Source: Kitasatospora aureofaciens (GTDB taxonomy: Bacteria; Actinomycetota; Actinomycetes; Streptomycetales; Streptomycetaceae). Taken from it: a stretch of 36,795 nucleotides of DNA. Positions 7,237 through 16,161 of this stretch are shown here, piece by piece. The stretch covers positions 1-36,795 of the forward strand of contig NZ_JAHTKP010000069.1 of assembly GCF_019192735.1 (NCBI RefSeq), read 5' to 3'. A program made the position numbers and the translations under genes. Within the stretch, counting starts at the first letter, position 1. The number at the start of each line of letters is the position of its first letter. The notes under the pieces were generated by a model. That model ran no database searches. It was not told where the DNA came from and saw nothing but the letters and a program-made list of their open reading frames with translations.

Positions 7237-7248
7237 AGACTGCAGTCT
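7237..7248. promoter_or_regulatory. Perfect palindrome AGACTGCAGTCT, candidate NdgR operator
   Basis: 12-bp palindrome in the 230-base ndgR-leuC divergent region (7231-7460), close to the ndgR start. TCTC/GAGA arms at 7246-7260 extend the symmetry. IclR regulators often bind palindromes between divergent genes; assignment to NdgR is inference. The leuC leader further holds a CTGGATG/CATCCAG hairpin (7293-7299 with 7315-7321) and a GCCGGC-AACGCG-GCCGGC hairpin just before the leuC ribosome site. I could not resolve clear -35/-10 boxes. Confidence 0.4.
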
Positions 7249-7460
7249 CATTCCGCGAGACGCAAGTTCAATCTTCCGCGAAAAGCGCCACTCTGGATGC
7301 AGCAGCCCGGGAGACATCCAGGATGCGGCCTCAACAGAGCGTCCGCATCGTGGACACCGATCCGGCGTGCAGGTCGCGCGACGCGCTCCGCACAGGGCGG
7401 CGAAGCTTTGACCCCGACGACACGAGAAGGCCGGCAACGCGGCCGGCTGGAGGGAATCCG

Positions 7461-8900
<1,440 letters not shown>

Positions 8901-8903
8901 GCC

Positions 8904-9515
8904 ATGGAGAAGTTCACCACCCACACCGGCCGGGCTGTCCCGCTGCGCCGCAGCAACGTCGACACCGACCAGATCATCCCGGCGCACTGGCTGAAGAAGG
9001 TCACCCGCTCCGGCTTCGAGGACGGGCTGTTCGAGGCCTGGCGCAAGGACGAGTCGTTCATCCTCAACCGGCCGGAGCGCCAGGGCGCCACGGTCCTGGT
9101 GGCCGGCCCCGAGTTCGGCACCGGCTCCTCCCGCGAGCACGCCGTCTGGGCGCTGCAGAACTACGGCTTCCACGCGGTCATCTCCTCGCGCTTCGCCGAC
9201 ATCTTCCGCGGCAACTCGCTGAAGAACGGCCTGCTGACGGTCGTGCTGCCGCAGGAGACCGTGGAGCGGCTCTGGGCGCTCACCGAGAGTGACCCGACCG
9301 CCGAGATCACGGTCGACCTGGAGGCCCGCGAGGTCCGGGCCGGGGGGCTCGATGGAACTCCCCTGGCCGCCTCCTTCGAACTGGACGACAACGTCCGCTG
9401 GCGGCTGCTGAACGGGCTGGACGACATCAGCATCACGCTCCAGAACGAGGCCGACATCGCGGCCTTCGAGGCGACCCGCCCCTCGTTCAAGCCCCGTACT
9501 CTGCCGGTTGCCTGA
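8904..9515 (+). CDS. leuD: 3-isopropylmalate dehydratase small subunit
   Basis: 203 residues, the normal size of the swivel-domain subunit that completes the LeuCD active site. Recognisable segments are VPLRRSNVDTDQIIPAHWLK near the N-terminus, GPEFGTGSSREHAVWAL near residue 70, and the SRFADIFRGNSLKNGLL region. ATG 8904 is preceded by GGAGG at 8891-8895, inside the end of leuC; only three bases separate the two coding regions, so they form one operon. A terminator pair follows. Confidence 0.97.
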   Translation: MEKFTTHTGRAVPLRRSNVDTDQIIPAHWLKKVTRSGFEDGLFEAWRKDESFILNRPERQGATVLVAGPEFGTGSSREHAVWALQNYGFHAVISSRFADIFRGNSLKNGLLTVVLPQETVERLWALTESDPTAEITVDLEAREVRAGGLDGTPLAASFELDDNVRWRLLNGLDDISITLQNEADIAAFEATRPSFKPRTLPVA

Positions 9516-9522
9516 GATCCGT

Positions 9523-9587
9523 TCAGAACAAGCATTCTGACGATCCGCCGGATGGCCCGCCTCCCCCTCGGGGGGGCGGGCCATCCG
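9523..9587 (+). terminator. Tandem hairpin terminator after leuCD
   Basis: A small TCAGAA/TTCTGA hairpin (9523-9540) is followed by a long hairpin: 9549-9561 pairs perfectly with 9575-9587 and continues inward by four or five more pairs, one of them G-U. It lies eight bases past the leuD stop. Confidence 0.75.
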
Positions 9588-9661
9588 CCGTTCCGGAGCA
9601 CGAGTTAGGGCCTCCGGCCCGCCCCCGATTGCCCATTTGGCTTTGCCTGAGAGGGCCCCGG

Positions 9662-9701
9662 GCATGCACAACTGCGGGTAGATGGCACAATCAGTGCATG
9701 C
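9662..9701. repeat. Inverted repeat GCATGCAC ... GTGCATGC over a start codon
   Basis: Exact 8-base arms at 9662-9669 and 9694-9701 with 24 bases between. The right arm contains the ATG (9698) of the next gene, and a CACAAT -10-like sequence (9686-9691) lies between the arms. Possible operator for the small gene; function not known. Confidence 0.5.
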
Positions 9702-10045
9702 ACCGGCACCATGAACCTCCGTACGCGGGCGGCGAACCCGCGGCACCGGAGTCCACGGGCCGGGGATCCGAACGCCGAATTGACGAGCGGCCGGACGTCG
9801 CCCCCGCACCTGCTGAGGGGCCGGACGACCCGGAAGTCGCAGCGCTCTACGCGCTTGTGGCCGAGCGGTTGAAGCAAGCTCACGACCGTGTGCATGCGCT
9901 GAACGTGTCTACGGATGCAAAGACCGCTCTCACCCGTCAACTCCTCATCGTCACCGAGACCGCCAAGCGCGATCTTCCGGGGGCGGCAAGGCGGTTGAGT
10001 CGCTTTGTACATGACCTCGACGAGGGGCACCCGCCCCTCGACTGA
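9698..10045 (+). CDS. Hypothetical protein, 115 residues
   Basis: I do not recognise a family. The N-terminal 45 residues are Pro/Gly/Glu-rich and look disordered; the C-terminal 65 residues (from DPEVAALYALVAERLKQAHD to SRFVHDLDEG) are predicted helical and amphipathic, with no membrane segment. Its base composition fits its neighbours. There is no ribosome site before ATG 9698; a -10-like CACAAT lies 6 bases upstream of the start codon, so the message is probably leaderless. An upstream extension to 9629 would run across the inverted repeat and was rejected. It lies between leuD and hupS with its own intergenic spaces, and probably is a single-gene unit. Confidence 0.75.
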   Translation: MHRHHEPPYAGGEPAAPESTGRGSERRIDERPDVAPAPAEGPDDPEVAALYALVAERLKQAHDRVHALNVSTDAKTALTRQLLIVTETAKRDLPGAARRLSRFVHDLDEGHPPLD

Positions 10046-10099
10046 GGTCGCCGACGCGCAAATCCATTGCGACACTAGGGTGATTCGCGCGTTTGGTAA

Positions 10100-10128
10100 T
10101 TGAAAGTCCGCAGATACATACCTAACGT
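10100..10128 (+). promoter_or_regulatory. Promoter of hupS
   Basis: TTGAAA (10100-10105), 17-base spacer, TAACGT (10123-10128): a very good vegetative-type promoter. Transcription would begin near 10135, giving a leader of about 45 bases that contains a hairpin CGGATG-GAAT-CATCCG (10139-10154) ahead of the ribosome site. Confidence 0.7.
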
Positions 10129-10178
10129 GCGAAAAGAACGGATGGAATCATCCGGCGCCCGTTTCCGAAGGGGAAGAC

Positions 10179-10901
10179 GTGAACAAGGCTCAGCTTGTCG
10201 AAGCGGTGGCCGAGCAGCTGGGCGGTCGCAAGGCTGCCGCAGAGGCCGTCGACGCAGTGCTCGACACCATGGTCCGTGCCGTTGTGGCCGGTGACCGGGT
10301 TTCGGTCACCGGTTTCGGCACCTTCGAGAAGGTGGAGCGCTCCGCGCGCTTCGCCCGCAACCCGCAGACCGGCGAGAAGGTCAAGGTCAAGAAGACCTCG
10401 GTGCCCCGCTTCCGTCCGGGCCAGGGCTTCAAGGACCTGGTCAGCGGCAGCAAGAAGCTGCCGAAGGAAGGCCCCTCGGTGAAGAAGGCCCCCAAGGGCT
10501 CCCTCACCCCGGGCAAGGCCGGTGTGGCCGCCACCCCGGCCGCCAAGCGCGCCGCCACCAAGCGTGCCGCCACCGCCGCTGCCGCCGCTCCGGCCGCGGC
10601 CAAGAAGGCCGCCGCCAAGAAGACGGTCACCACGGCTGCCGCCAAGAAGACCACGGCCGCCGCCGCGAAGAAGGCGACCGCCGCCGCCAAGAAGGCGACC
10701 ACCACGGCTGCCGCCAAGAAGACCACGGCTGCCGCCACCAAGAAGACGGCCGCCGCCGCCAAGAAGGCGACCACCACCGCCGCCGCCAAGAAGACCACGG
10801 CCACCGCCGCGAAGAAGGCGACCGCCACGGCCAAGAAGACGGCTCCGGCGAAGAAGACCACCACCCGCAAGACCACCGCGCGCAAGACCACTGCCAAGTA
10901 G
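10179..10901 (+). CDS. hupS: HU-family nucleoid protein with long lysine/alanine-rich tail (HupS type)
   Basis: 240 residues. Residues 1 to about 92 form a standard HU domain (MNKAQLVEAVAEQL, GFGTFEKVERSARFARNPQTGE, the DNA-binding beta arm) and the rest is a histone H1-like tail of repeated AAKK, TAAAKK and AKKTT units. This two-part form is the actinobacterial HupS/HLP type that binds and compacts DNA; in Streptomyces it is associated with sporulating hyphae. GTG 10179 follows a purine-rich ribosome site (GAAGGGGAAG). The tail is built of near-repeated codons and is prone to length variation. Reading frames opposite the tail are glycine/leucine-rich shadows. Confidence 0.96.
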   Translation: MNKAQLVEAVAEQLGGRKAAAEAVDAVLDTMVRAVVAGDRVSVTGFGTFEKVERSARFARNPQTGEKVKVKKTSVPRFRPGQGFKDLVSGSKKLPKEGPSVKKAPKGSLTPGKAGVAATPAAKRAATKRAATAAAAAPAAAKKAAAKKTVTTAAAKKTTAAAAKKATAAAKKATTTAAAKKTTAAATKKTAAAAKKATTTAAAKKTTATAAKKATATAKKTAPAKKTTTRKTTARKTTAK

Positions 10902-10935
10902 TCCCGCGCAGCAGTCCTCGGACGGCCTTCGAGAG

Positions 10936-10994
10936 AGAGCCGTGGCGTACCCGCTTCCGCGAATTGCGGAGACCGGGTCGCCACGGCTCTTTCG
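10936..10994 (+). terminator. Long hairpin terminator after hupS
   Basis: Outer 12-bp perfect stem (10936-10947 with 10979-10990), an inner ACCCG/CGGGT stem and a CCGC/GCGG tip, followed by TTTCGATTT. It starts 34 bases after the hupS stop. Confidence 0.75.
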
Positions 10995-11074
10995 ATTTCC
11001 GGGCGCTCGGTCGGCATTCCGCGGCGGACGGTGACCGGGCGCGGAACACCGCGAAGGCGCCGGCCGGGGAACGG

Positions 11075-11296
11075 TCAGGACTCGGCGGGGTCGGGGAACG
11101 TCTGCAGCGTCACGAAGACCACCCGGCGGGCCTCGCCGGTGCCCTCGGTGCGGATCCGCACGCGCTGGCCGGGGCGCAGCAGCCGCAGGCCGCCCGCGTC
11201 GAAGGCGGCCGCGTCGAACGGCACCGGGGTCCCGTCGTCGAGGAGCACGGAGCCGGCCCGGGTGGCGGGGTCGAAGGTGAACGCGGTGGCCTGCAT
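11075..11296 (-). CDS. Small cold-shock-domain-like protein
   Basis: 73 residues on the minus strand, ATG 11296 to TGA 11075. The pattern FTFDPATRAGSVLLDDGTPV, a central FDAAAFDAGGLRLLRPGQRV and the C-terminal strand VRIRTEGTGEARRVVFVTLQ suggest a short OB-fold related to the cold-shock domain, though the usual RNP aromatic motifs are not clearly conserved, so nucleic-acid binding is uncertain. It lies 69 bases downstream of cofC on the same strand and may be cotranscribed with it. Confidence in the gene is higher than in the function. Confidence 0.72.
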   Translation of the reverse strand: MQATAFTFDPATRAGSVLLDDGTPVPFDAAAFDAGGLRLLRPGQRVRIRTEGTGEARRVVFVTLQTFPDPAES

Positions 11297-11365
11297 GCCA
11301 GCAGCATAGCGAGCGGGTCCGACAGGCCCCGGTGCCGTCTCGCGGGGGCGGGTCGGGGGTGCGGG

Positions 11366-12049
11366 TCAGGAGAGCGAGAGGCGGGTGAACAGGGCGCTGG
11401 TGTGCGGGCCGACGCCGAGCGCCAGGGCCTCGCCCAGGTCCGCCCCGGTGTCGACGTCCCGGCGCACCGACTCCACGTCCGCCAGGCGCAGTTCGAGCGC
11501 CCCGCCGGCCGCGTGCCGGGCCCGCGAGCCGTCCCCGAAGGCGGGGGCGAGCGGGCTGCCGGGCGCGCAGGCGAGCAGGGTGGTGCCGAGGCCGGGGGAG
11601 TCCGGCAGGAAGGCCCGGCCCCGCGGTGGCACCGCGCCCAGCACCCGGGCGAGTTCGGCCGGGCGCAGGGCCGGCAGGTCCGCCGAGAGGGCGGCCAGCG
11701 GCGCCCGCGGGGCGAGTGCCAGCGCGGCCGACGCGCCGTGCGCCAGCGCCCGGTTGAGGCCGCCGCCGGGCTCGTCGGCGACCACCACGGCGCCCAGCGC
11801 GGCCAACCGGGGGCCGGCTGTGGCGTCCCGGGTGACCACGAGGACGCGGGCGACGTCCGGGGTCGCGAGGGCGGCCGTGACGGTGTCCAGCGCGAACGAG
11901 AGCGCCAGGTCCGCCCGGTGCGGTCCGGCGTACGGGGCCAGCCGGCTCTTGGCCAGAGCGAGCGGTTTGAGCGGCAGCACCAGCGACCAGCCGGCGGCGG
12001 GCGCGACGGGCCCGGTGGGGCGTACGGTGTCCTGGGTCATCGGCGTCAT
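11366..12049 (-). CDS. cofC: CofC/FbiD-type guanylyltransferase of coenzyme F420 biosynthesis
   Basis: 227 residues. The enzyme transfers GMP to 2-phospholactate or phosphoenolpyruvate to give the activated intermediate that CofD/FbiA joins to Fo. It has a nucleotidyltransferase fold with SLVLPLKPLALAKSRL near the N-terminus (nucleotide loop), ARVLVVTRDA, VVADEPGGGLNRAL, ALSADLPAL (metal-binding Asp) and PDSPGLGTTLLAC. ATG 12049 was preferred over ATG 12040 because a GGGA sequence lies upstream at a tolerable distance. It is divergent from plsC across 220 bases; a hairpin GCGGCAC/GTGCCGC lies at 12230-12248 in that space. No other F420 gene is in the window. Confidence 0.88.
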   Translation of the reverse strand: MTPMTQDTVRPTGPVAPAAGWSLVLPLKPLALAKSRLAPYAGPHRADLALSFALDTVTAALATPDVARVLVVTRDATAGPRLAALGAVVVADEPGGGLNRALAHGASAALALAPRAPLAALSADLPALRPAELARVLGAVPPRGRAFLPDSPGLGTTLLACAPGSPLAPAFGDGSRARHAAGGALELRLADVESVRRDVDTGADLGEALALGVGPHTSALFTRLSLS

Positions 12050-12269
12050 TGTGACGCCGGTCCCGGAGCCCTCGCCAGGCCGTCCGAGCTGTGCGGACGT
12101 GCGTTTGATCACGACCGCCGGGTGTGCTGGCGCGGTCGCTCGACAGCCGGTGAGCAGGCGGGCGACACTGTTCCGCGCCCGGCACCCGGGCACCGGGCAG
12201 CCGGTGCGCGGCACCGGGAGGCAATGACCGCGGCACCCCACGTGCCGCATGGGATGAGGAGGACCTGGG

Positions 12270-13097
12270 GTGGCCCGCCGCTCGTACGCCAAGTTCGGCA
12301 ACGCCGACTACGGCATCTGGTACCGCTTGGCGGCCGCGCTGGTGAAGCCGGTGACGACCGCTCTGGTGAAACCCGACTGGCGGGGCTGGGAGCACCTTCC
12401 GAAGGAGGGTGGCTTCATTGCCGCGGTGAACCACAATTCGATCATCGACCCGGTGATCTACGCGCACTGGCAGTACAACAGTGGCCGTCCGCCGCGGATT
12501 CTCGGCAAGTCCTCGCTGTTCTCGATTCCCTTCATCGGATTCATGCTCCGCAAGACCGGTCAGATTCCTGTGTTCCGCGAGTCGACCGACGCCGCGCAGG
12601 CGTTCCGGGCCGCGATCGACGCCGTCAACAACGGCCAGTGCGTGCAGTTCTACCCCGAGGGCACGCTCACCCGGGACCCGGACCTGTGGCCGATGACCGG
12701 CAAGAGCGGGGTCGCCCGGGTCGCGCTGATGACCGGTGCGCCGGTCATCCCGGTCGCGCACTGGGGCGCCCACGAGATCATCCCGCCGTACGGCCGGCCC
12801 GGTTACGGGAAAGGCAAGTTCAACCTGTTCCCGCGCCACCAGGTGGTCGTCGCGGCCGGGCCCGCGGTGGACCTGAGCAAGTACCAGGGGCAGGAACTCA
12901 CCGCCCAGGTGCTCAACGACGCCACTGAGGACATCATGAACGCGATCACCGCCGTGCTGGCCGACGTCCGCGGCGAGCAGCCGCCCGCCGAGCGCTACGA
13001 CATGCGCAGGGCCGCCCGGCAGCGGGCCGCCGCGGCCTCGGCCGAACGCCGCCGCGCCAAGGGCGGGCCGCGCGGCGCCGAGGAGGCCGGCCAGTGA
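12270..13097 (+). CDS. plsC: 1-acyl-glycerol-3-phosphate acyltransferase (PlsC family)
   Basis: 275 residues. It acylates lysophosphatidic acid to phosphatidic acid at the membrane. Motif I NHNSIIDP (NHX4D) lies near residue 54, motif III FYPEGTLT near residue 128, and the VIPVAHWG segment follows. The last 35 residues are Arg/Ala-rich and probably unstructured. GTG 12270 is preceded by GAGGAGGAC. Its stop codon overlaps the gpsA start (GTGA at 13094-13097), so two enzymes of phospholipid synthesis are translationally coupled. Confidence 0.93.
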   Translation: MARRSYAKFGNADYGIWYRLAAALVKPVTTALVKPDWRGWEHLPKEGGFIAAVNHNSIIDPVIYAHWQYNSGRPPRILGKSSLFSIPFIGFMLRKTGQIPVFRESTDAAQAFRAAIDAVNNGQCVQFYPEGTLTRDPDLWPMTGKSGVARVALMTGAPVIPVAHWGAHEIIPPYGRPGYGKGKFNLFPRHQVVVAAGPAVDLSKYQGQELTAQVLNDATEDIMNAITAVLADVRGEQPPAERYDMRRAARQRAAAASAERRRAKGGPRGAEEAGQ

Positions 13098-14095
13098 CCC
13101 GATGCGCCGTGATGGGGACCGGCTCCTGGGGCACCGCGTTCGCGATGGTCCTGGCCGACGCGGGCAGCGAGGTGGTCCTCTGGGCCCGCCGCCAGGAGCT
13201 GGTGGACGCCATCAACACCACGCACGAGAACCCGGACTACCTGCCGGGCGTCCGGCTGCCGGACTCCGTCCGGGCCACCACCGAGGCCGCCGAGGCGCTG
13301 GCCGGCGCCGACTTCGCGGTCCTGGTGGTGCCCTCACAGACGCTGCGCGACAACCTGGCCGCCTGGGCGACGCTGATCGAGCCGCAGACCGTCCTGGTCA
13401 GCCTGATGAAGGGCATCGAACTCGGCACCGCCAAGCGGATGAGCGAGGTCATCGACGAGGTGACCAAGGTCGGCCCGGAGCGGGTCGCGGTGGTCAGCGG
13501 GCCCAACCTGGCCAAGGAGATCGCCAATCGGCAACCCGCCGCCAGCGTCGTCGCCTGCACCGACGAGGCGGTCGCCAAGCGGCTCCAGGCGGCCTGCCAC
13601 ACGCCGTACTTCCGCCCGTACACCAACACCGACGTGGTCGGCTGCGAACTCGGCGGCGCGGTCAAGAACGTGATCGGCCTGGCGGTCGGCATGGCCGCCG
13701 GCATGGGGCTCGGTGACAACACCAAGGCCACGCTGATCACCCGCGGGCTGGCCGAGACCACCCGGCTCGGCGAGGTGCTCGGCGCGGACCCGCACACCTT
13801 CGCCGGGCTCGCCGGGATGGGCGACCTGGTCGCCACCTGCTCCTCGCCGCTGTCGCGCAACAACACCTTCGGCATGAACCTGGGCCGGGGCATGTCGCTG
13901 GCCGAGACCATCGCGGCCACCCGGCAGACCGCGGAGGGCGTCAAGTCCTGCGAGTCGGTGCTCGACCTGGCCCGGCGCAACGGCGTCGACATGCCGATCG
14001 TCGAGGCCGTGGTGGACGTCGTGCACAACGGGCGGCCCACCCAGGAGGCGTTGCAGGCGCTGATGTCCCGCTCGGCGAAGGCCGAACGCCGATGA
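13094..14095 (+). CDS. gpsA: NAD(P)H-dependent glycerol-3-phosphate dehydrogenase
   Basis: 333 residues. It reduces dihydroxyacetone phosphate to sn-glycerol 3-phosphate, the backbone for the acyltransferase encoded just upstream. The N-terminal Rossmann motif GTGSWGTAFAMVLA starts near residue 8; SGPNLAKEIA, the catalytic GCELGGAVKNVIGLAVG and the GLAGMGDLVATC segment are all present. The GTG start overlaps the plsC stop by four bases. After the stop come two imperfect 20-24 base repeats before ddl. Confidence 0.97.
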   Translation: MTRCAVMGTGSWGTAFAMVLADAGSEVVLWARRQELVDAINTTHENPDYLPGVRLPDSVRATTEAAEALAGADFAVLVVPSQTLRDNLAAWATLIEPQTVLVSLMKGIELGTAKRMSEVIDEVTKVGPERVAVVSGPNLAKEIANRQPAASVVACTDEAVAKRLQAACHTPYFRPYTNTDVVGCELGGAVKNVIGLAVGMAAGMGLGDNTKATLITRGLAETTRLGEVLGADPHTFAGLAGMGDLVATCSSPLSRNNTFGMNLGRGMSLAETIAATRQTAEGVKSCESVLDLARRNGVDMPIVEAVVDVVHNGRPTQEALQALMSRSAKAERR

Positions 14096-14110
14096 CCTCG
14101 CGTCCCGGGG

Positions 14111-14154
14111 CGGCCGGCTTTGCGGAAACACGGCCGGCTAACTTTCCGGAAACA
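14111..14154. repeat. Imperfect tandem duplication with palindrome TTTCCGGAAA upstream of ddl
   Basis: Two units, 14111-14130 and 14131-14154, both begin CGGCCGGCT and end CGGAAACA; the second carries a four-base insertion and contains the 10-bp perfect palindrome TTTCCGGAAA (14143-14152). They lie just upstream of a possible ddl -10 box TAGTCT (14165-14170). Confidence 0.55.
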
Positions 14155-14180
14155 CGTCGCACGGTAGTCTCAAACCCGAT

Positions 14181-15326
14181 ATGAGCATCGAACAGACTCC
14201 CCCGAACCCGTCCGCCCCGAAGCCGCGCGTCGCGGTGGTGTTCGGCGGGCGCAGCTCCGAGCACGGCGTCTCCGTGGTCACCGCCGGCAGCGTGCTCAAG
14301 GCGATCGACCGCGAGAAGTACGACGTGCTGCCGATCGGGATCACCCCCGAGGGCCGCTGGGCCCTGGTCAGCGACGAGCCGGCCCGGATGGCCATCACGG
14401 ACGGCCGGATGCCGGACGTCTCCGCGGTCGCCGAGTCCGTGGACGGGCAGGTCGCGCTGCCGGTCGCCCCGGGCGACCGCGAGGTGGTCCTGAGCGAGCC
14501 GGGAAGCACCCCCAAGGCCCTCGGCGAGGTCGACGTGGTGTTCCCCCTGCTGCACGGCCCCTGGGGCGAGGACGGCACCCTGCAGGGCCTGCTGGAGCTG
14601 TCCGGGGTGCCGTACGTCGGCAACGGCGTGCTCTCCAGCGCGGTCGGCATGGACAAGGAGTTCACCAAGCGGATCCTGGCCTCGCACGGCCTGGGCGTCG
14701 GCCGGTACACCATCGTGCGGCCGCGCGACTGGGAGACCGCGGACGGCCGCGCCGCGGTGCGCGAGCGGGCCGCCGGGCTCGGCCTGCCGCTGTTCGTGAA
14801 GCCGTGCCGGGCCGGCTCCAGCATGGGCATCACCAAGGTCAAGGACCTGGCCGACCTCGACGCCGCGATCGAGGAGGCCCGCCGGCACGACCCCAAGCTG
14901 ATCATCGAGGCCGGGGTGACCGGCCGCGAGATCGAGTGCGGCGTGCTGGAGTTCGAGGACGGCCCGCGGGCCAGCGTGCCGGGCGAGATCATGGTCGGCG
15001 GCGGCTACGAGTTCTACGACTTCGAGGCCAAGTACATCGACTCGTCCGAGGTGCAGATCCCGGCGAAGCTCGGCGAGGAGCAGACCGCCGAGATCCGCCG
15101 CCAGGCGGTGGCCGCGTTCGAGGCGCTCGGCTGCGAGGGCCTGGCCCGGGTGGACTTCTTCCTGCTGGAGGACGGCACCTGGATGGTCAACGAGATCAAC
15201 ACCATGCCCGGCTTCACCCCGATCTCGGCGTACCCGAAGATGTGGGAGGCCACCGGGCTGTCCTACCCGGAGCTGATCGACCGGCTGCTCGGGGCGGCGC
15301 TGCGCCGCTCGACCGGGCTGCGGTAG
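14181..15326 (+). CDS. ddl: D-alanine--D-alanine ligase
   Basis: 381 residues, ATP-grasp enzyme that makes the D-Ala-D-Ala dipeptide for peptidoglycan. Seen are VFGGRSSEHGVSVVTAGSV near the N-terminus, LLHGPWGEDGTLQGLLEL, LFVKPCRAGSSMGITKV (ATP lid), the omega-loop region YDFEAKYID, and EINTMPGFTPISAYPKMW with the metal ligands. Tyrosines are retained in the omega loop, consistent with a D-Ala rather than D-lactate ligase, but I cannot settle specificity by eye. ATG 14181 lies about ten bases after a -10-like TAGTCT, so the leader is very short. A terminator shared with the convergent DUF3515 gene follows. Confidence 0.96.
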   Translation: MSIEQTPPNPSAPKPRVAVVFGGRSSEHGVSVVTAGSVLKAIDREKYDVLPIGITPEGRWALVSDEPARMAITDGRMPDVSAVAESVDGQVALPVAPGDREVVLSEPGSTPKALGEVDVVFPLLHGPWGEDGTLQGLLELSGVPYVGNGVLSSAVGMDKEFTKRILASHGLGVGRYTIVRPRDWETADGRAAVRERAAGLGLPLFVKPCRAGSSMGITKVKDLADLDAAIEEARRHDPKLIIEAGVTGREIECGVLEFEDGPRASVPGEIMVGGGYEFYDFEAKYIDSSEVQIPAKLGEEQTAEIRRQAVAAFEALGCEGLARVDFFLLEDGTWMVNEINTMPGFTPISAYPKMWEATGLSYPELIDRLLGAALRRSTGLR

Positions 15327-15341
15327 CCGCACGCGAACGAC

Positions 15342-15374
15342 GAGGGCGGGCCGGGAAGCTCCCGGCCCGCCCTC
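15342..15374. terminator. Bidirectional terminator between ddl and the DUF3515 gene
   Basis: Perfect 15-bp stem (15342-15356 with 15360-15374), three-base loop, between two convergent genes (16 bases past ddl, 14 bases past the other stop). Confidence 0.8.
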
Positions 15375-15388
15375 TCCGTCTGTCGTTG

Positions 15389-15907
15389 TCAGCCGGGGAT
15401 GTTCGCCTTGACCACCTCGGTGAGCGTGGCGGCCGGGTCCAGCGGGTTGGTGTAGACGCCGGGCGGCGACGTCACCTCGACGTACGCCGCGCGCATGGTC
15501 GTGACGAAGCGATAGCCGCCGTTGTCCAGCTTCTGCGACCACCACGTGACGTCGTCGACCGATGGCGACTCGTCCGTGGCGTGCTCGCCGTTCAGCTCGT
15601 CCGGGCGGTCGACGCCGCAGCGCAGCACCGTACGGGGCGTGGTGTCCCACGCGGCCACGTACGGCGAGGAGGGCGACGGGTCCTTGCGGGCGTGACCGAG
15701 CAGCTCCTGCGGCAGCGCGGCGGCCAGCTTCTGGCAGTAGCCGGCCGCCTTGCCGGTGGGCTGCGGCACCTCGATCCCCGGGTCGGCCGAGCTCCAGCTG
15801 CCCAGCAGCGCCACGACGGTGCAGGTCAGCGCGACCGGCAGGGCGAGCCAGCGGATCGGGGCGGGCAGCGCTGCCAGCACTCGGGGGACGCGGAGTTCTC
15901 TGACCAC
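15389..15907 (-). CDS. DUF3515 family membrane-anchored protein
   Basis: 172 residues. There is one N-terminal membrane segment at about residues 17-38 (LALPVALTCTVVALLG), then an extracytoplasmic domain with two cysteines (YCQKLAAALP and TVLRCGVDRP) that may form a disulphide, and the WWSQKLDNGGYRFVTTMR region typical of this actinobacterial family. No function is established to my knowledge. The GTG start at 15907 lies 20 bases downstream of the stop of the Lrp-like gene on the same strand, so both are probably one transcript. Confidence 0.85.
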   Translation of the reverse strand: MVRELRVPRVLAALPAPIRWLALPVALTCTVVALLGSWSSADPGIEVPQPTGKAAGYCQKLAAALPQELLGHARKDPSPSSPYVAAWDTTPRTVLRCGVDRPDELNGEHATDESPSVDDVTWWSQKLDNGGYRFVTTMRAAYVEVTSPPGVYTNPLDPAATLTEVVKANIPG

Positions 15908-15927
15908 CCGCCGATGGTAGCCGGGGC

Positions 15928-16161
15928 CTACAGATGGACCACCGGACAGGTGAGGGTGCGGGTGATGCCCTCGACCTGCTGGACCTTGGCCACGACCAGG
16001 CGGCCGAGGTCGTCCACGGTGTCGGCCTCGGCCCGGACGATCACGTCGTACGGGCCGGTGACGTCCTCGGCAGTGAGCACACCGGGGATCTTGGAGATCG
16101 ACTCGGCCACGGCGGTGGCCTTGCCGACCTCGGTCTGGATCAGGATGTATGCCTGTACCAC
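15928..16161 (-). CDS. Stand-alone Lrp/AsnC ligand-binding (RAM) domain protein
   Basis: 77 residues. It corresponds to only the C-terminal effector-binding and dimerisation domain of Lrp/AsnC regulators: MVQAYILIQTEVGKA, the IPGVLTAEDVTGPYDVIVR core and a final EGITRTLTCPVV strand. There is no helix-turn-helix, so it cannot bind DNA alone; such short homologues form oligomers and may bind amino acids or associate with full-length regulators. GTG 16161 follows GGGAGG at a good distance. It is divergent from thiL and probably transcribed together with DUF3515. Confidence 0.88.
   Translation of the reverse strand: MVQAYILIQTEVGKATAVAESISKIPGVLTAEDVTGPYDVIVRAEADTVDDLGRLVVAKVQQVEGITRTLTCPVVHL

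Noticed and set aside
9640..9660. CTGAGA-like element suggesting a thiamine-pyrophosphate riboswitch
   Set aside because: The rest of the conserved core is missing and the downstream gene is not a thiamine gene; no such core was seen before thiL or thiD either.
10520..10900. Possible tandem-repeat or CRISPR-like array
   Set aside because: It is the Lys/Ala-repeat coding tail of hupS; no constant repeat with unique spacers exists.
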